Assembly: GCA_934402375.1 (NCBI GenBank)
Contig: CAKRUB010000042.1
Span: 1 to 21,390 of the forward strand
Origin: an uncultured Acetatifactor sp.
Lineage (GTDB): Bacteria > Bacillota > Clostridia > Lachnospirales > Lachnospiraceae
Direction of reading: 5' to 3'
Length of the DNA stretch: 21,390 nucleotides
In this document: positions 8,976 to 17,266 of the stretch, piece by piece
How positions within the stretch are numbered: position 1 is the stretch's first letter
Layout of the letters: each line of letters begins with the position of its first letter
Notes under the pieces: generated by a model
The model's input: only the letters and a program-made list of their open reading frames with translations
Told to the model about the DNA's origin: nothing
Databases searched by the model: none
Program-made: the position numbers and the translations under genes

Positions 8976-10337
8976 TTATTCCTCTTCCGGTGCGTTCTTA
9001 AGCATCAGGTTCGTAAGGATTCCAAGAATCAGAGCACAGGCGATGGATGTGATCGTCACTGCTCCGAAGTTCAGGGTCAGACCACCGATACCGGCGATCA
9101 GGATTACGGATACAACGAACAGATTCTTGTTCTTGTTCAGATCAATTTCCTGAATCATCTTCAGACCGGATACCGCGATAAATCCATACAGTGCGATGCA
9201 GACGCCACCCATTACGCAGGAAGGAATGGAGTTGACGAACGCGATGAACGGCGAAATGAAGGAAATGAGAATCGCTCCCACCGCTGCCGCCATAATGGTT
9301 GCAACGGAAGCGTTCTTCGTGATCGCAACACAGCCAATGGACTCTCCGTAGGTCGTGTTCGGACAGCCGCCGAAGAATGCGCCGACCATGGAGCCGACAC
9401 CGTCTCCCATAAGCGTTCTGTGAAGTCCCGGCTTTACCAGCAGGTCTCTTTCAATAATGGAGGAAATGTTCTTATGGTCTGCAATATGCTCGGCAAATAC
9501 AACAAAGGCAACCGGAACATATGCTGCTGCAATCGTAAGAATGTAGGATGCGTTGATCTCGGAAACGCCCTTCGCTGCGGTGAGGAAGGTAAACTCCGGC
9601 AGCTTGATAAAGGTTTCCAGTGTCACACCGTTTGCCACAAGATTTGTAAAGTGCTCGAAGTTCAGAAGCTTTAATCCGTCAATGCCTGCCGCTGTACCGA
9701 TAATCGTGCAGATCAGGCAGAACGCATAGCCCGCAAGAATACCGATGATAAAGGGAATCAGCTTTGCCGTCTTCTTGCCGAAGCTGGAGCAGAGCATTGT
9801 GACTGCCAGTGTGATCAGTCCGCCCAGAAACGCCGCAAAGGGATAAGCGATCGATACGCCGTCAACCTTGACTCCGCCTGTTGTCAGATCACCGACTGCA
9901 TTTCCCGCAAGGGAAAGTCCGATGATTGCAACGGTAGGTCCGATTACGACTGCGGGCATCAGCTTGTTAATCCAGTTTACACCAACCACCTTGACAATAG
10001 CCGCAATGATTACATAGACCAGACCAGCAAAAAATGCGCCGAGGATCAGTCCCGCATAGCCGAGCTGCATGGACACACCGCCTGCAAACGCCGCGCACAT
10101 CGAACCGATGAAGGCAAAGGATGATCCGAGGAACACCGGGCTCTTCTTCGCTGTGAAAGCGACATAGACCAAAGTTCCGACACCCGCGCCGAACAGCGCT
10201 GCCGCAGAGCTCATGCCATTTCCGACAATAATGGGAACCACAAGCGTCGCTGCCATAATCGCCAGAAGCTGCTGGATGGCAAACACGATCAAAGCGCCGA
10301 ATTTCGGTTTGTCTTCCACTTGATAAATCATTTTCAT
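8976..10337 (-). CDS. uraA: Uracil permease (NCS2 nucleobase:cation symporter)
   Basis: A protein of 453 residues, very hydrophobic throughout, with the 12-14 membrane helices expected of the NCS2 family (UraA/PyrP), importing uracil with protons or another cation. Recognisable features are the N-terminal 'QQLLAIMAATLVVPIIVGNG' segment and the family signature 'GDGVGSMVGAFFGGCPNTT' followed by YGESIG, with the conserved Glu and Asn-Thr-Thr. Two ATGs compete. GGAGG lies only 2 bases before the one at 10343 but 8 bases before the one at 10337, so I chose 10337 (start MKMIYQVEDKP). Length is normal for the family. It appears to be its own transcription unit, with a promoter at 10376-10404 and a terminator at 8907-8946. 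The exact substrate (uracil or xanthine) cannot be fixed from sequence; the N-terminal region is more like the uracil group. Confidence 0.9.
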   Translation of the reverse strand: MKMIYQVEDKPKFGALIVFAIQQLLAIMAATLVVPIIVGNGMSSAAALFGAGVGTLVYVAFTAKKSPVFLGSSFAFIGSMCAAFAGGVSMQLGYAGLILGAFFAGLVYVIIAAIVKVVGVNWINKLMPAVVIGPTVAIIGLSLAGNAVGDLTTGGVKVDGVSIAYPFAAFLGGLITLAVTMLCSSFGKKTAKLIPFIIGILAGYAFCLICTIIGTAAGIDGLKLLNFEHFTNLVANGVTLETFIKLPEFTFLTAAKGVSEINASYILTIAAAYVPVAFVVFAEHIADHKNISSIIERDLLVKPGLHRTLMGDGVGSMVGAFFGGCPNTTYGESIGCVAITKNASVATIMAAAVGAILISFISPFIAFVNSIPSCVMGGVCIALYGFIAVSGLKMIQEIDLNKNKNLFVVSVILIAGIGGLTLNFGAVTITSIACALILGILTNLMLKNAPEEE

Positions 10338-10375
10338 TGTCATTTCCTCCGTTTTTTTGTCATTTTATCTCTAAA

Positions 10376-10404
10376 ATACTATCATAGGGAATGTAATTTG
10401 TAAA
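10376..10404 (-). promoter_or_regulatory. Candidate promoter of the uracil permease gene
   Basis: TTTACA (10404-10399), 17 bases, then TAGTAT (10381-10376) on the minus strand. The -10 box is weak and the overlapping TATGAT is an alternative. The surrounding region is AT-rich. No PyrR-type leader structure was recognised in the short leader. Confidence 0.4.
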
Positions 10405-10430
10405 CAAGAGGAAAATAAAAAATAAAAATC

Positions 10431-11429
10431 CTATAAACTGAGTGCTTCCCTGTAGACCCTGAGAACGTTTCCGCTGAAAATCCGGTCGAGCTGCGATTCG
10501 GTAAAGCCGGATGCCTTCAGCGCCTCCCACAGCTTCTCCATGCTCTGTGCCCCGGGCAGCTCTGCATGTGTGTCAATCCCGTCGAAATCGCTCCCCAGTC
10601 CAAGCACTTCGATGCCGCCGACCTCCGCGATATGCTTCGCATGGCGGACGATTGCCGCAATGGTTCCGGGATTCTTCCTTCCCGCGGGCACTTCCTCCAG
10701 AAAATCCGCATAGTAGTTCAGTCCCATCACACCTCCCCGCTCCGAGAGCCTGCGGATCATGTCATCCGTCATGTTCCTGACATGGGGGCAGACGGCTCTT
10801 GCATTGGAATGGCTGGCGACAAAGGGCTTTTTCGTCACCTCAAGCACATCATAAAATCCGGCGTCGGAGAGATGCGAAACATCCGGGATGATTCCCAGAC
10901 GCTCCATCTCCTCTACAAACTCCCTGCCGCGCTTCGTAAGCCCGTCTTTCAGGTTCGGCGTATGCTTCCTCGCCTCGCCCTCAAGCTCCCTGCTCAGGTT
11001 TGGATAGCCCAGCTCGTTCGGGAAATTCCATGTCAGCGTCACCATCCGCACACCCATTTCATAAAGCGCCTCCAGCTTCGCAGGCTCCCCCTTGCACACA
11101 GCCCCCTCCTCCACCGTCAGCATCGCGGAGAGCTTCCCTGCTCTCTCATTCGCCGCAATATCCGCATAGTGGTAAACCGGGGCAAGGATGTCAGCATTCT
11201 TCTCCAGCTCCTCCCGGTAGCAATCATATAGCGCGCACACCTCCTCCCATGGGTCTCTGCCCTCCCCCAAGTCAACAAAAAGCGCAAAATTCTGCAACAA
11301 ATAGTTTCCCTGACGCATCCGCATAAGATCCAGATGTCCCGTATTTTCCCGCAGTGGCTCCGGCTTTCCCTCCCTGCGCAGCGCAAGCAGCCTGCTGACC
11401 GTATCGCAATGCATATCCACAACTCTCAT
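10431..11429 (-). CDS. Membrane dipeptidase-like metallopeptidase (family M19)
   Basis: A 332-residue protein of normal length for bacterial M19 (renal dipeptidase-like) enzymes, which use two zinc ions to cleave dipeptides, often with broad or D-residue-tolerant specificity. The expected ligands are all visible: His7 and Asp9 in 'VVDMHCDT', Glu108 in 'TVEEG', His186 in 'DVSHL', His207 in 'ASHSNAR', and the Asp281 motif 'GLGSDFDG'. There is no signal peptide or membrane segment, so it is probably cytoplasmic and processes imported or turnover-derived peptides. The start at 11429 has an AAGGA-type site about 10 bases upstream and fits the short N-terminus of the family. The uracil permease gene follows 93 bases downstream with its own promoter, so the two need not be co-transcribed. 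The natural substrate is unknown. Confidence 0.92.
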   Translation of the reverse strand: MRVVDMHCDTVSRLLALRREGKPEPLRENTGHLDLMRMRQGNYLLQNFALFVDLGEGRDPWEEVCALYDCYREELEKNADILAPVYHYADIAANERAGKLSAMLTVEEGAVCKGEPAKLEALYEMGVRMVTLTWNFPNELGYPNLSRELEGEARKHTPNLKDGLTKRGREFVEEMERLGIIPDVSHLSDAGFYDVLEVTKKPFVASHSNARAVCPHVRNMTDDMIRRLSERGGVMGLNYYADFLEEVPAGRKNPGTIAAIVRHAKHIAEVGGIEVLGLGSDFDGIDTHAELPGAQSMEKLWEALKASGFTESQLDRIFSGNVLRVYREALSL

Positions 11430-11453
11430 TTTTCGTCCATCCTTTTTGTATCC

Positions 11454-11459
11454 ATTATA
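11454..11459 (-). promoter_or_regulatory. Possible -10 box upstream of the dipeptidase gene
   Basis: A perfect TATAAT on the minus strand, 24 bases before the ATG. No convincing -35 box is present at the usual distance (the position holds GATGGG), so an activator or a different start could be involved. The rest of 11430-11748 contains only the palindromic repeat and tandem array listed separately. Confidence 0.3.
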
Positions 11460-11500
11460 TTTAGCTAACTGCGAACCCCATCATTTCACATAACAGTTGT

Positions 11501-11663
11501 ACAGGATGCACCTGACCACAAGCAGTGCACTCTGGAGCCGCCGGCACTTAGATGCCGTACTCTGGCAGGCACCACGTACTTCGGTGCCTTTTATGCTGCC
11601 GTTGCGAGCGGAAGGTAGCGCAAGCGTGCCTGCGGTGGTCTGTGCATTCTGTGCAACGTCACT
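11501..11663. repeat. Palindromic dispersed repeat, copy 1 (163 bp)
   Basis: This block matches 14099-14239 in the same orientation. Almost every base is shared over the first 50 bp and over the stretch from GCCGTTGCGAGCGGAAGGTA onward. The ends form an imperfect inverted repeat (ATGCACCTGACCAC against GTGGTCTGTGCAT). Compared with copy 2, this copy carries about 22 extra central bases that make a small hairpin, GGCACC...GGTGCC (about 11568-11588). It has no credible coding content. Confidence 0.85.
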
Positions 11664-11727
11664 TGCGGCAACGTCACTTGTGGCAATGTCACCTGTGGCA
11701 ACGTCACTTGTGGCAACGTCACTTTCG
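11653..11727. repeat. 15-bp tandem array, five units
   Basis: The units, close to GCAACGTCACTTGTG, start at 11653, 11668, 11683, 11698 and 11713; each differs from the consensus at 0-2 positions. The array begins inside the end of repeat copy 1 and stops 21 bases before the stop codon of the lipoprotein gene. The matching place in copy 2 (14228-14242) has a single unit, so the array probably arose by slippage from the repeat's own end. Confidence 0.85.
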
Positions 11728-11748
11728 CAATCATCTATCCATTATACT

Positions 11749-14031
11749 CTATTTCCGCTCCTCAAGATACAGACCTACGCGATTTGTCAGATTTTGTATG
11801 ACAATGTCCTCCGTGACCGTACCATCTAAGTAACTCTGCACCTCCTCCAGGATCAGTCTGCTCAGCTCCCGTGGAAAGCCCGTCCTCGGCTCCGCCTTCT
11901 CCAGCAGCCCATACAGCAGCTCCGCATCCTTCCCGTGGTCGACCGCCCCCTCGAGGGAAATCGGTTCAAACCCTGTCGCATATGGCATATCCCATTCGCC
12001 CACACCGGCGAGCTGCTCCGCCAGCACATCCTTTCTGACACTGAGCTTATAATTCAAGTCATCGATCGCCTTCGACTGTATCTCCTCCGACAAAAGGATT
12101 TCCAGAAATGCATAGGCGAGCCCCTTCTCCTCCTTTGTCGCATTTTTACGCATCACCATCGGATCTCCTCCGCTGATGACAGGTCTTGCACCGTTAACAG
12201 ACGGAAAACCGATATAATTTACGCGGTCTCCGTAAGCAAGGCGGTACAGTGCAAGCTGCTCAGGCCGTGTAATCGTGATCACATTGCAGAATACCTGTCC
12301 GTCCTCTAATCCCTCCACCGCGTTCACAAAATCCTTCCTTTCACAATAGTCCTTTGCAAGGTGCAGGATCGACCGGAATTCCTCACTGTCAAAGTTTGTT
12401 GTCGCCGCCTCCGCATCCAGAAAATAGTTGTCCTCCATGCTCTGTATGAAAAATTCCCATATAAAATACCAGCCGTCCTGCGTTGCATAGCTGTTCATGA
12501 CCGCCTTCAGATTCTTTCTTTCCGACACCAGCTGTAAAAAAAGGTCATAATCCCAGTCTGTCAGTTCCTTATCCGCTGTCACCACGGTCTCAAGATCGAA
12601 ATCAAGGACAATGCCGTAAAGCGTACCGTTGATCCTGCCCTGATCCATCACCTTATCCACAAGGTTATCCATGACGCCCAGCTGCTGCAATACCTCCTCT
12701 ATTGGTTCCCACAGCGCTTCCTTATCCGAGAAGCCTGTCAGCAATGTGTCCATCAGCACGGGACCCTTCCCCGCACTCAGCTCTGTCAGCAACGCATCCC
12801 TGTCGTTATAATCATAACTCTTCATATTTATATGGCATGCCGGGTATCGCCTGTTAAACTCCACAACAGCCGCTCGATAGATGTCCGCCCTGTAGGAGGG
12901 AACAGCAATCGTGATCTCCTTTAACTCTACTTCCTCCGTTGTCGGCTCAATACACAGATAGCCCAGCCCTTTTTCACAGCGGTAGATCAGGCTGATCCTG
13001 TCCTCCCGTGCCTGCATCACCAGAATCGAAGACAGCGTCACTCCGTGGTTCATCCACAGATACAACAGCTCCGGCTCACCCCCGGACAGACTTCTCCGGT
13101 AGATTCCCATCGCGTTCGCATAGACCAGTGTACTTTCATCCGTCAACGTGTAATAATAATTGAACTTCGCAAGCTCCTTCTCACAGTCAAGAACGGTCGT
13201 CAGCCGGTTTGCCCCGACATCCATGCACTGCAGAAGCAGTCTTCCCTGATTCACCTGCTCTGTCGCCAGTGCAACCCGCCCGTCATACAGCGGAACCAGT
13301 TCAGCTCCTGTGTCAGCTGTCACATATTCCGCCAGCAGCTCGCCTTCCGCAGAGATTACACAGTAGCGATATTTCTCTTCCGTTACATACCACCCTTCAT
13401 CCGACCATTTTGCTTTCTCGATAATGGCATGCAGTCTCCCAGCCGTATCCGCCATAAGCTGCGCGATATATTCAAATTCCTTCTCACCCCCGCTCACAAA
13501 ATCCAGCTGGATCTCCCTCAGGAGCTTCATTCCGCCATCCACCTCAAAGACGGAGTACACCTCCCCGTTTCCTCCATAGAGAAAATAGCTGTCCTTCCCA
13601 AGCGCTGTCCCCATACCGGCATAGAACCGATCCTCTGTCAGATCAATCAGACTCTCATCGCCCCCTGTCGTCACCATGGCGAATTCCTTCCGTTCCTCCT
13701 CCGGGCTCGGAGCATACATCACGTAACAGGCAGCGCTGTTCTCTCCCAGCGCCACATATCGGAGTTCCCCCATCAGCTCTGCCTTCGGGCACTCCGACGG
13801 CAGGATTGCATGTCTGACCGCCGAATAGACGTCCAGCGAATTGTCCCTCTGCGAGAGTTCCTGCAGCGCACGGATGTCCATGACCGACACCGTCTCCGCG
13901 CCCTCCTCCGTCTCCTGTCTGTCCGTCTCCTGTCCCTGTAGCTGCTGCCCCTGGCTCCCCTGCATACCGCATCCGCCAAGCATCAGCGCCAGCGCCACTC
14001 CTCCTATCACTTCCTTCACAAACCTTTTCAT
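11749..14031 (-). CDS. Lipoprotein with N-terminal sensor-like region and C-terminal ABC-type solute-binding fold (760 aa)
   Basis: The protein starts MKRFVKEVIGGVALALMLGG and is lipidated at Cys21 (lipobox LGGC), so it should sit on the outer face of the membrane. The start at 14031 has AAAGGGGAT just upstream. A longer reading from 14145 would run into a dispersed repeat and put the signal sequence inside the protein, so I rejected it. Residues about 60-365 hold many short beta strands with Tyr/Trp-rich turns, resembling a beta-propeller-like sensor. From about 370 ('EITIAVPSYRADIYRAAVVE', 'FNRRYP') to the end it resembles family 1 (sugar-type) extracellular solute-binding proteins. It shares this plan and the closing 'NRVGLYLEE' with the 709-residue lipoprotein at 15115-17244. 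No permease or ATPase genes are near, so sensing or scavenging rather than simple transport is possible. The ligand is unknown. Confidence 0.85.
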   Translation of the reverse strand: MKRFVKEVIGGVALALMLGGCGMQGSQGQQLQGQETDRQETEEGAETVSVMDIRALQELSQRDNSLDVYSAVRHAILPSECPKAELMGELRYVALGENSAACYVMYAPSPEEERKEFAMVTTGGDESLIDLTEDRFYAGMGTALGKDSYFLYGGNGEVYSVFEVDGGMKLLREIQLDFVSGGEKEFEYIAQLMADTAGRLHAIIEKAKWSDEGWYVTEEKYRYCVISAEGELLAEYVTADTGAELVPLYDGRVALATEQVNQGRLLLQCMDVGANRLTTVLDCEKELAKFNYYYTLTDESTLVYANAMGIYRRSLSGGEPELLYLWMNHGVTLSSILVMQAREDRISLIYRCEKGLGYLCIEPTTEEVELKEITIAVPSYRADIYRAAVVEFNRRYPACHINMKSYDYNDRDALLTELSAGKGPVLMDTLLTGFSDKEALWEPIEEVLQQLGVMDNLVDKVMDQGRINGTLYGIVLDFDLETVVTADKELTDWDYDLFLQLVSERKNLKAVMNSYATQDGWYFIWEFFIQSMEDNYFLDAEAATTNFDSEEFRSILHLAKDYCERKDFVNAVEGLEDGQVFCNVITITRPEQLALYRLAYGDRVNYIGFPSVNGARPVISGGDPMVMRKNATKEEKGLAYAFLEILLSEEIQSKAIDDLNYKLSVRKDVLAEQLAGVGEWDMPYATGFEPISLEGAVDHGKDAELLYGLLEKAEPRTGFPRELSRLILEEVQSYLDGTVTEDIVIQNLTNRVGLYLEERK

Positions 14032-14098
14032 TCTTATCCCCTTTCCTATTCCCAAATTCATAAACGTTTGCAACCCACCACTTCCAGCCAACAGCCGC

Positions 14099-14239
14099 AC
14101 AGAATGCACCTGACCACAAGCAGTGCACTCTGGAGCCGCCGACACTTAGATGCTGTACTGTAGCATCTTATGTGCCGTTGCGAGCGGAAGGTAGCGCAAG
14201 CGTGCCTGCGGTGGTCTGTGCATTCTGCGCAGCGTCACT
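14099..14239. repeat. Palindromic dispersed repeat, copy 2 (141 bp)
   Basis: Direct-orientation partner of 11501-11663. The terminal arms AGAATGCACCTGACCAC (14101-14117) and GTGGTCTGTGCATTCT (14211-14226) are imperfect inverted repeats. The centre forms a hairpin, AGATGCT against AGCATCT (about 14148-14167). The element lies between the divergent lipoprotein gene and the XRE regulator gene and fills much of the 375-base gap. No clear promoter for the lipoprotein gene remains beside it. Confidence 0.85.
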
Positions 14240-14327
14240 CGCAGAATCCTGATCGCTCGCTCCTCACACCGCAAACATACCAGTCCCCACCCGGTAGACA
14301 CAAGAGACGCTTTGGAAAAGGCAATTC

Positions 14328-14359
14328 TACTTTTGCTCCACTTGATTTTACTTTTGCTC
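14328..14359 (+). promoter_or_regulatory. Repeated 11-mer overlapping the XRE promoter, operator candidate
   Basis: TACTTTTGCTC occurs at 14328-14338 and again at 14349-14359, 21 bases apart (two helical turns). The second copy lies in the spacer between the -35 and -10 boxes. This would be a sensible place for an autorepressor, but binding is only inferred. Confidence 0.4.
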
Positions 14360-14370
14360 TAATCTATAAT
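14342..14370 (+). promoter_or_regulatory. Promoter of the XRE regulator gene
   Basis: TTGATT (14342-14347), a 17-base spacer and a perfect TATAAT (14365-14370). The start codon follows 36 bases after the -10 box. Confidence 0.75.
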
Positions 14371-14406
14371 AAACGTAAAAATCTACCAATTTTATCGGAG
14401 GAAGAG

Positions 14407-15087
14407 ATGGATAAATTTGCATTCGGAAAATTACTTACAAAGCTGCGCCAGCGGGACAATATGACACAGTCAGACCTTGCGGATGCCCTCAACGTCTCCG
14501 TCTCTGCCGTCAGCAAATGGGAAACCGGAAAAAACTTCCCCGACATCCCGGTCTTCGCTGAGCTCAAAAAGCTCTTCGGTCTCTCCTATGACGACCTCTA
14601 CCACCCCGAGCAGACCATGACCGCATTGGAAGCCGGAACGCTTACCTCCGTCGAGGAGCGGACAGTCTCCTCCGATGCCGCTGCCACGGCTGCCCGGAAA
14701 AACCATCTCGCCGTGAGGCTCTTAAGCCTGCTGCTCGCTCTTGTCCTCGGGCTGAATGCCTTCTTCCTCATACGGGAGGTTTTCTTTTCCCCTGCGGATG
14801 CCGCCGAGCCCTCCGCGTACTGGGTCTATGCCTCCGAATCCACCTATGACGACAAAGTTTTTCAGGAGGTTCACGAAATTTATCTTGTGGCAGAACATCC
14901 TGAAAAAATCACCGACGAAATCTGGCAGGAAGAATTCTACCGATATGCCGAAAACTGGTGGAAGGAAAATTCAGACACAGAAATTCATTACCTTTGGATA
15001 TATGCCTACGATAATGTAGATGATGCGAAAAAGAAAGCAGAGCCTGTTCACAGCGGCTACACCTATTTCAAGGCGGGGCTGGAATAA
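14407..15087 (+). CDS. Membrane-anchored XRE-family transcriptional regulator
   Basis: A 226-residue protein, the only convincing plus-strand gene. GGAGG at 14397-14401 sits 5 bases before the ATG. Residues about 8-62 form an XRE/Cro-type helix-turn-helix ('DNMTQSDLADALNVSVSAVS', then KWETGKNFPD), of the type followed by 'LKKLFGLSYDDL'. A linker leads to one membrane helix at about 101-123 ('LAVRLLSLLLALVLGLNAFF'). The remaining roughly 100 residues, rich in Trp, Tyr and Glu, should lie outside the cell and match nothing I recognise. The layout suggests a one-component sensor. It is divergent from the 760-residue lipoprotein gene and convergent with the 709-residue one, with only 27 bases between stop codons, so either is a plausible target or partner. 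Confidence 0.85.
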   Translation: MDKFAFGKLLTKLRQRDNMTQSDLADALNVSVSAVSKWETGKNFPDIPVFAELKKLFGLSYDDLYHPEQTMTALEAGTLTSVEERTVSSDAAATAARKNHLAVRLLSLLLALVLGLNAFFLIREVFFSPADAAEPSAYWVYASESTYDDKVFQEVHEIYLVAEHPEKITDEIWQEEFYRYAENWWKENSDTEIHYLWIYAYDNVDDAKKKAEPVHSGYTYFKAGLE

Positions 15088-15114
15088 GGCTCTGCAAATG
15101 TAGAAAATCAACAA

Positions 15115-17244
15115 TCAGCTATTCTCGTCCAAATATAGCTGGACTCTGTTATCTATGATTTTTGCTGTGTCCTCGGCTGATCTGGCATCATTGTAGTAAA
15201 CATCCGTCTCCTCATATAAAATATTGATAATATCCGCATATTGCTTGCCTAGCGGTCTGCTGTTCTCCAGCAGATTCCAGAACACTTCTATCTGTTCCTC
15301 CGTCAGGCGATCATATATTGATGCGTTTTTGTCTTCCGAATTCTTTTTCATCTCCTGCAGACGCCCCTCCAGCGCCTTTTTGTTCGCCGGAAATGCAGTG
15401 GTGTATTTCCGCATGGAGTCTTGCACCTCCCATGAGGTGAGGTAGTTTAAAAATTGTATTGCGCCTTCCTGACACTTCGAGGATGCATTCATCACAAAGC
15501 CTCTCCCGCCAATCATGGTTCCTCTTCCGTTTTCCACCGGAAATCCTATGAAGGTACACTGATCTCCAAACTCATTCACGTCCCCGGCATACAAATCTAT
15601 ACCATTGAATCCGTATATCCGCTTGCTGAGAATCCGCCTTTCCTTCATATCCGCCAGCTCATGATCCGAAGTCCAATCCCGCTGACTGTCTGCATATTGC
15701 TTTGAAAGCTTAAGCAGTTCTATGAATTCCTCTTCTCCGAGGTGAGAAATCCCATGCTCCCAGTCCACAAATCTGTTCGATTCCTCGTCCATGGCAACGC
15801 AGGAATAAATAATATCCCATGCTCTCGCACCCATGAAAAAAATCTCCGCCTCTTTCTCCTCGGCAATCTGCCAAAGCTCCGGCAGCGTCCATGTCTGTCT
15901 ATCACCCACCACTTCGTTTAATGCCATCATTGTATACAAATCAAACGCATATGGCACCATGTAATATTCTTCCCCGACCTTGCCGGACTCCAACACGCCA
16001 TCGACAAATTCTTCCTGCCTTCCGTTCAAAAGCTCCGTAAGCGGCATCAAATACCCGTTCTTCGCAAAGCTGTTCAGCCTGATCATCTCTTCCTCGATCA
16101 GATCCGGTCCACCGCCGGTAGTAACCTCCAATTGAATCCGATTGGCAAAATCATTGTATGTAGCACCTTCCTCGGAATCCCACGGAATCATAGTCACATA
16201 ATATTCCTTGTTCGTCTTATTAAAATCCAGAATTACCCTGTCCGTGAAAGGGGTCGCGCTTCCGGCAATCACAATCTCCTGCCTTTTATCTGTCTCCACT
16301 TCCCCCTCTTTCGCAATCAACAGCTTTCTCTTGCCCCCATCTGCTGCCAACAGATAAAAAGTATTGTCCGCCGCACACTGCAAATCGTTAATTTCATCTG
16401 CCCATATATTCTGCTCTAAAAATACAGCCATTGCCTCCAGAGTGTTCTTAAATCTGTATAGTCCTTCCTGATTGGCAAAATAGATTCCGTCATTATCGTC
16501 AATGGCAAACTTCCCATACCGCAACTTTCCGGAACTCATTTCCTTGCCCGCAATTATCTCCGACCAATCCTGCATCCGATAGCCTCTCGGCATGTTTACG
16601 CCTAAGGGATCGGCAATCCACATTCCGTTTTTACCGGATGCAGACTGTACCAGTTCTTCAATCCCTGTCTGCGACTGATACTGCGGCATAGCTTCAAACG
16701 CTTCATTGTAAACGTATAATGTAGTCCCGGAATAAAAATACGAATTTCCTTTGTCATCCTGCGCCCAATTCAGATTCGATGCCTCCCATATCATCGGAAT
16801 CTCCCGATAGCTTACTACACTGCCATCCTTCCACTTTGCGTACAGGAATTTCGTCTCCGAGCCCAGCAGTAACAAGATATCTCCCTGTGCTGAAGCAATC
16901 TGGTTCACGATCGCATAAGGCTGCCCTTCTATCTCAATCCCATGTTTTATCTCATAGGTCTTCCACTTCTCATACGGAGCCGACAGGGTCTGAATATACC
17001 TTGTCCCCTTAACATAATTCTGATCCTGAATAACGCTGATGCGGATAATTGTGCCTTCCACTGTCGTATATTGCGTCTCCCTGATCCACTCCTCTTCCTC
17101 CGGGATATCCTCATTCGGGTCAGGCAGCTCAATCTCTGTAATGACATACCCGGACACTGTCTCCATCTGTTGTGCCGGTTTGCCGCATCCGCCAAGCTGG
17201 GCACAGAGCAGAATACCCAAAATTGCCATCCCTAGTCTTTTCAT
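15115..17244 (-). CDS. Lipoprotein with N-terminal sensor-like region and C-terminal ABC-type solute-binding fold (709 aa)
   Basis: The start at 17244 (MKRLGMAILGILLCAQLGGC) has AAGGGGGA 5-6 bases upstream and places the lipobox LGGC at Cys20. An upstream in-frame ATG at 17280 lies inside the preceding gene and lacks a site. Residues about 50-315 look like repeated beta strands, with phrases such as 'NSYFYSGTTLYVYNEAFEAM' and 'GIYFANQEGLYRFKNTLEAM' that resemble propeller blades. From about 323 ('EIVIAGSATPFTDRVILDFN') it resembles a family 1 solute-binding protein, including 'GGGPDLI' and a 'FVMNASSKCQEGAIQFLNYL' stretch. It closes with 'NRVQLYLDE'. It is the last gene of the MBOAT-SGNH-lipoprotein unit, 22 bases after the SGNH gene. 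It is a paralogue in plan of the 760-residue lipoprotein. Its ligand is unknown; a carbohydrate is the family's usual choice. Confidence 0.85.
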   Translation of the reverse strand: MKRLGMAILGILLCAQLGGCGKPAQQMETVSGYVITEIELPDPNEDIPEEEEWIRETQYTTVEGTIIRISVIQDQNYVKGTRYIQTLSAPYEKWKTYEIKHGIEIEGQPYAIVNQIASAQGDILLLLGSETKFLYAKWKDGSVVSYREIPMIWEASNLNWAQDDKGNSYFYSGTTLYVYNEAFEAMPQYQSQTGIEELVQSASGKNGMWIADPLGVNMPRGYRMQDWSEIIAGKEMSSGKLRYGKFAIDDNDGIYFANQEGLYRFKNTLEAMAVFLEQNIWADEINDLQCAADNTFYLLAADGGKRKLLIAKEGEVETDKRQEIVIAGSATPFTDRVILDFNKTNKEYYVTMIPWDSEEGATYNDFANRIQLEVTTGGGPDLIEEEMIRLNSFAKNGYLMPLTELLNGRQEEFVDGVLESGKVGEEYYMVPYAFDLYTMMALNEVVGDRQTWTLPELWQIAEEKEAEIFFMGARAWDIIYSCVAMDEESNRFVDWEHGISHLGEEEFIELLKLSKQYADSQRDWTSDHELADMKERRILSKRIYGFNGIDLYAGDVNEFGDQCTFIGFPVENGRGTMIGGRGFVMNASSKCQEGAIQFLNYLTSWEVQDSMRKYTTAFPANKKALEGRLQEMKKNSEDKNASIYDRLTEEQIEVFWNLLENSRPLGKQYADIINILYEETDVYYNDARSAEDTAKIIDNRVQLYLDENS

Positions 17245-17266
17245 ACGATTCCCCCTTGTTGTAATG

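Noticed and set aside
8931..9674. Plus-strand frame opposite the uracil permease gene
   Set aside because: It is antisense to a clear membrane transporter gene, passes through that gene's terminator, and has a charged composition with no recognisable motif.
10566..11231. Plus-strand frame opposite the dipeptidase gene
   Set aside because: It is antisense to a gene with every M19 metal ligand in place and has no independent support.
11653..11727. CRISPR-like appearance of the short repeats
   Set aside because: The 15-bp units are directly adjacent with no spacers and no cas genes are present, so this is a plain tandem repeat.
14032..14145. A longer start for the 760-residue lipoprotein
   Set aside because: The extra residues are encoded by the palindromic repeat and would bury the signal peptide and lipobox. 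The ATG at 14031 has a good ribosome site.
14170..14406. A longer start for the XRE regulator
   Set aside because: The extension reads through the palindromic repeat and the promoter boxes. The ATG at 14407 has GGAGG and the normal HTH N-terminus.
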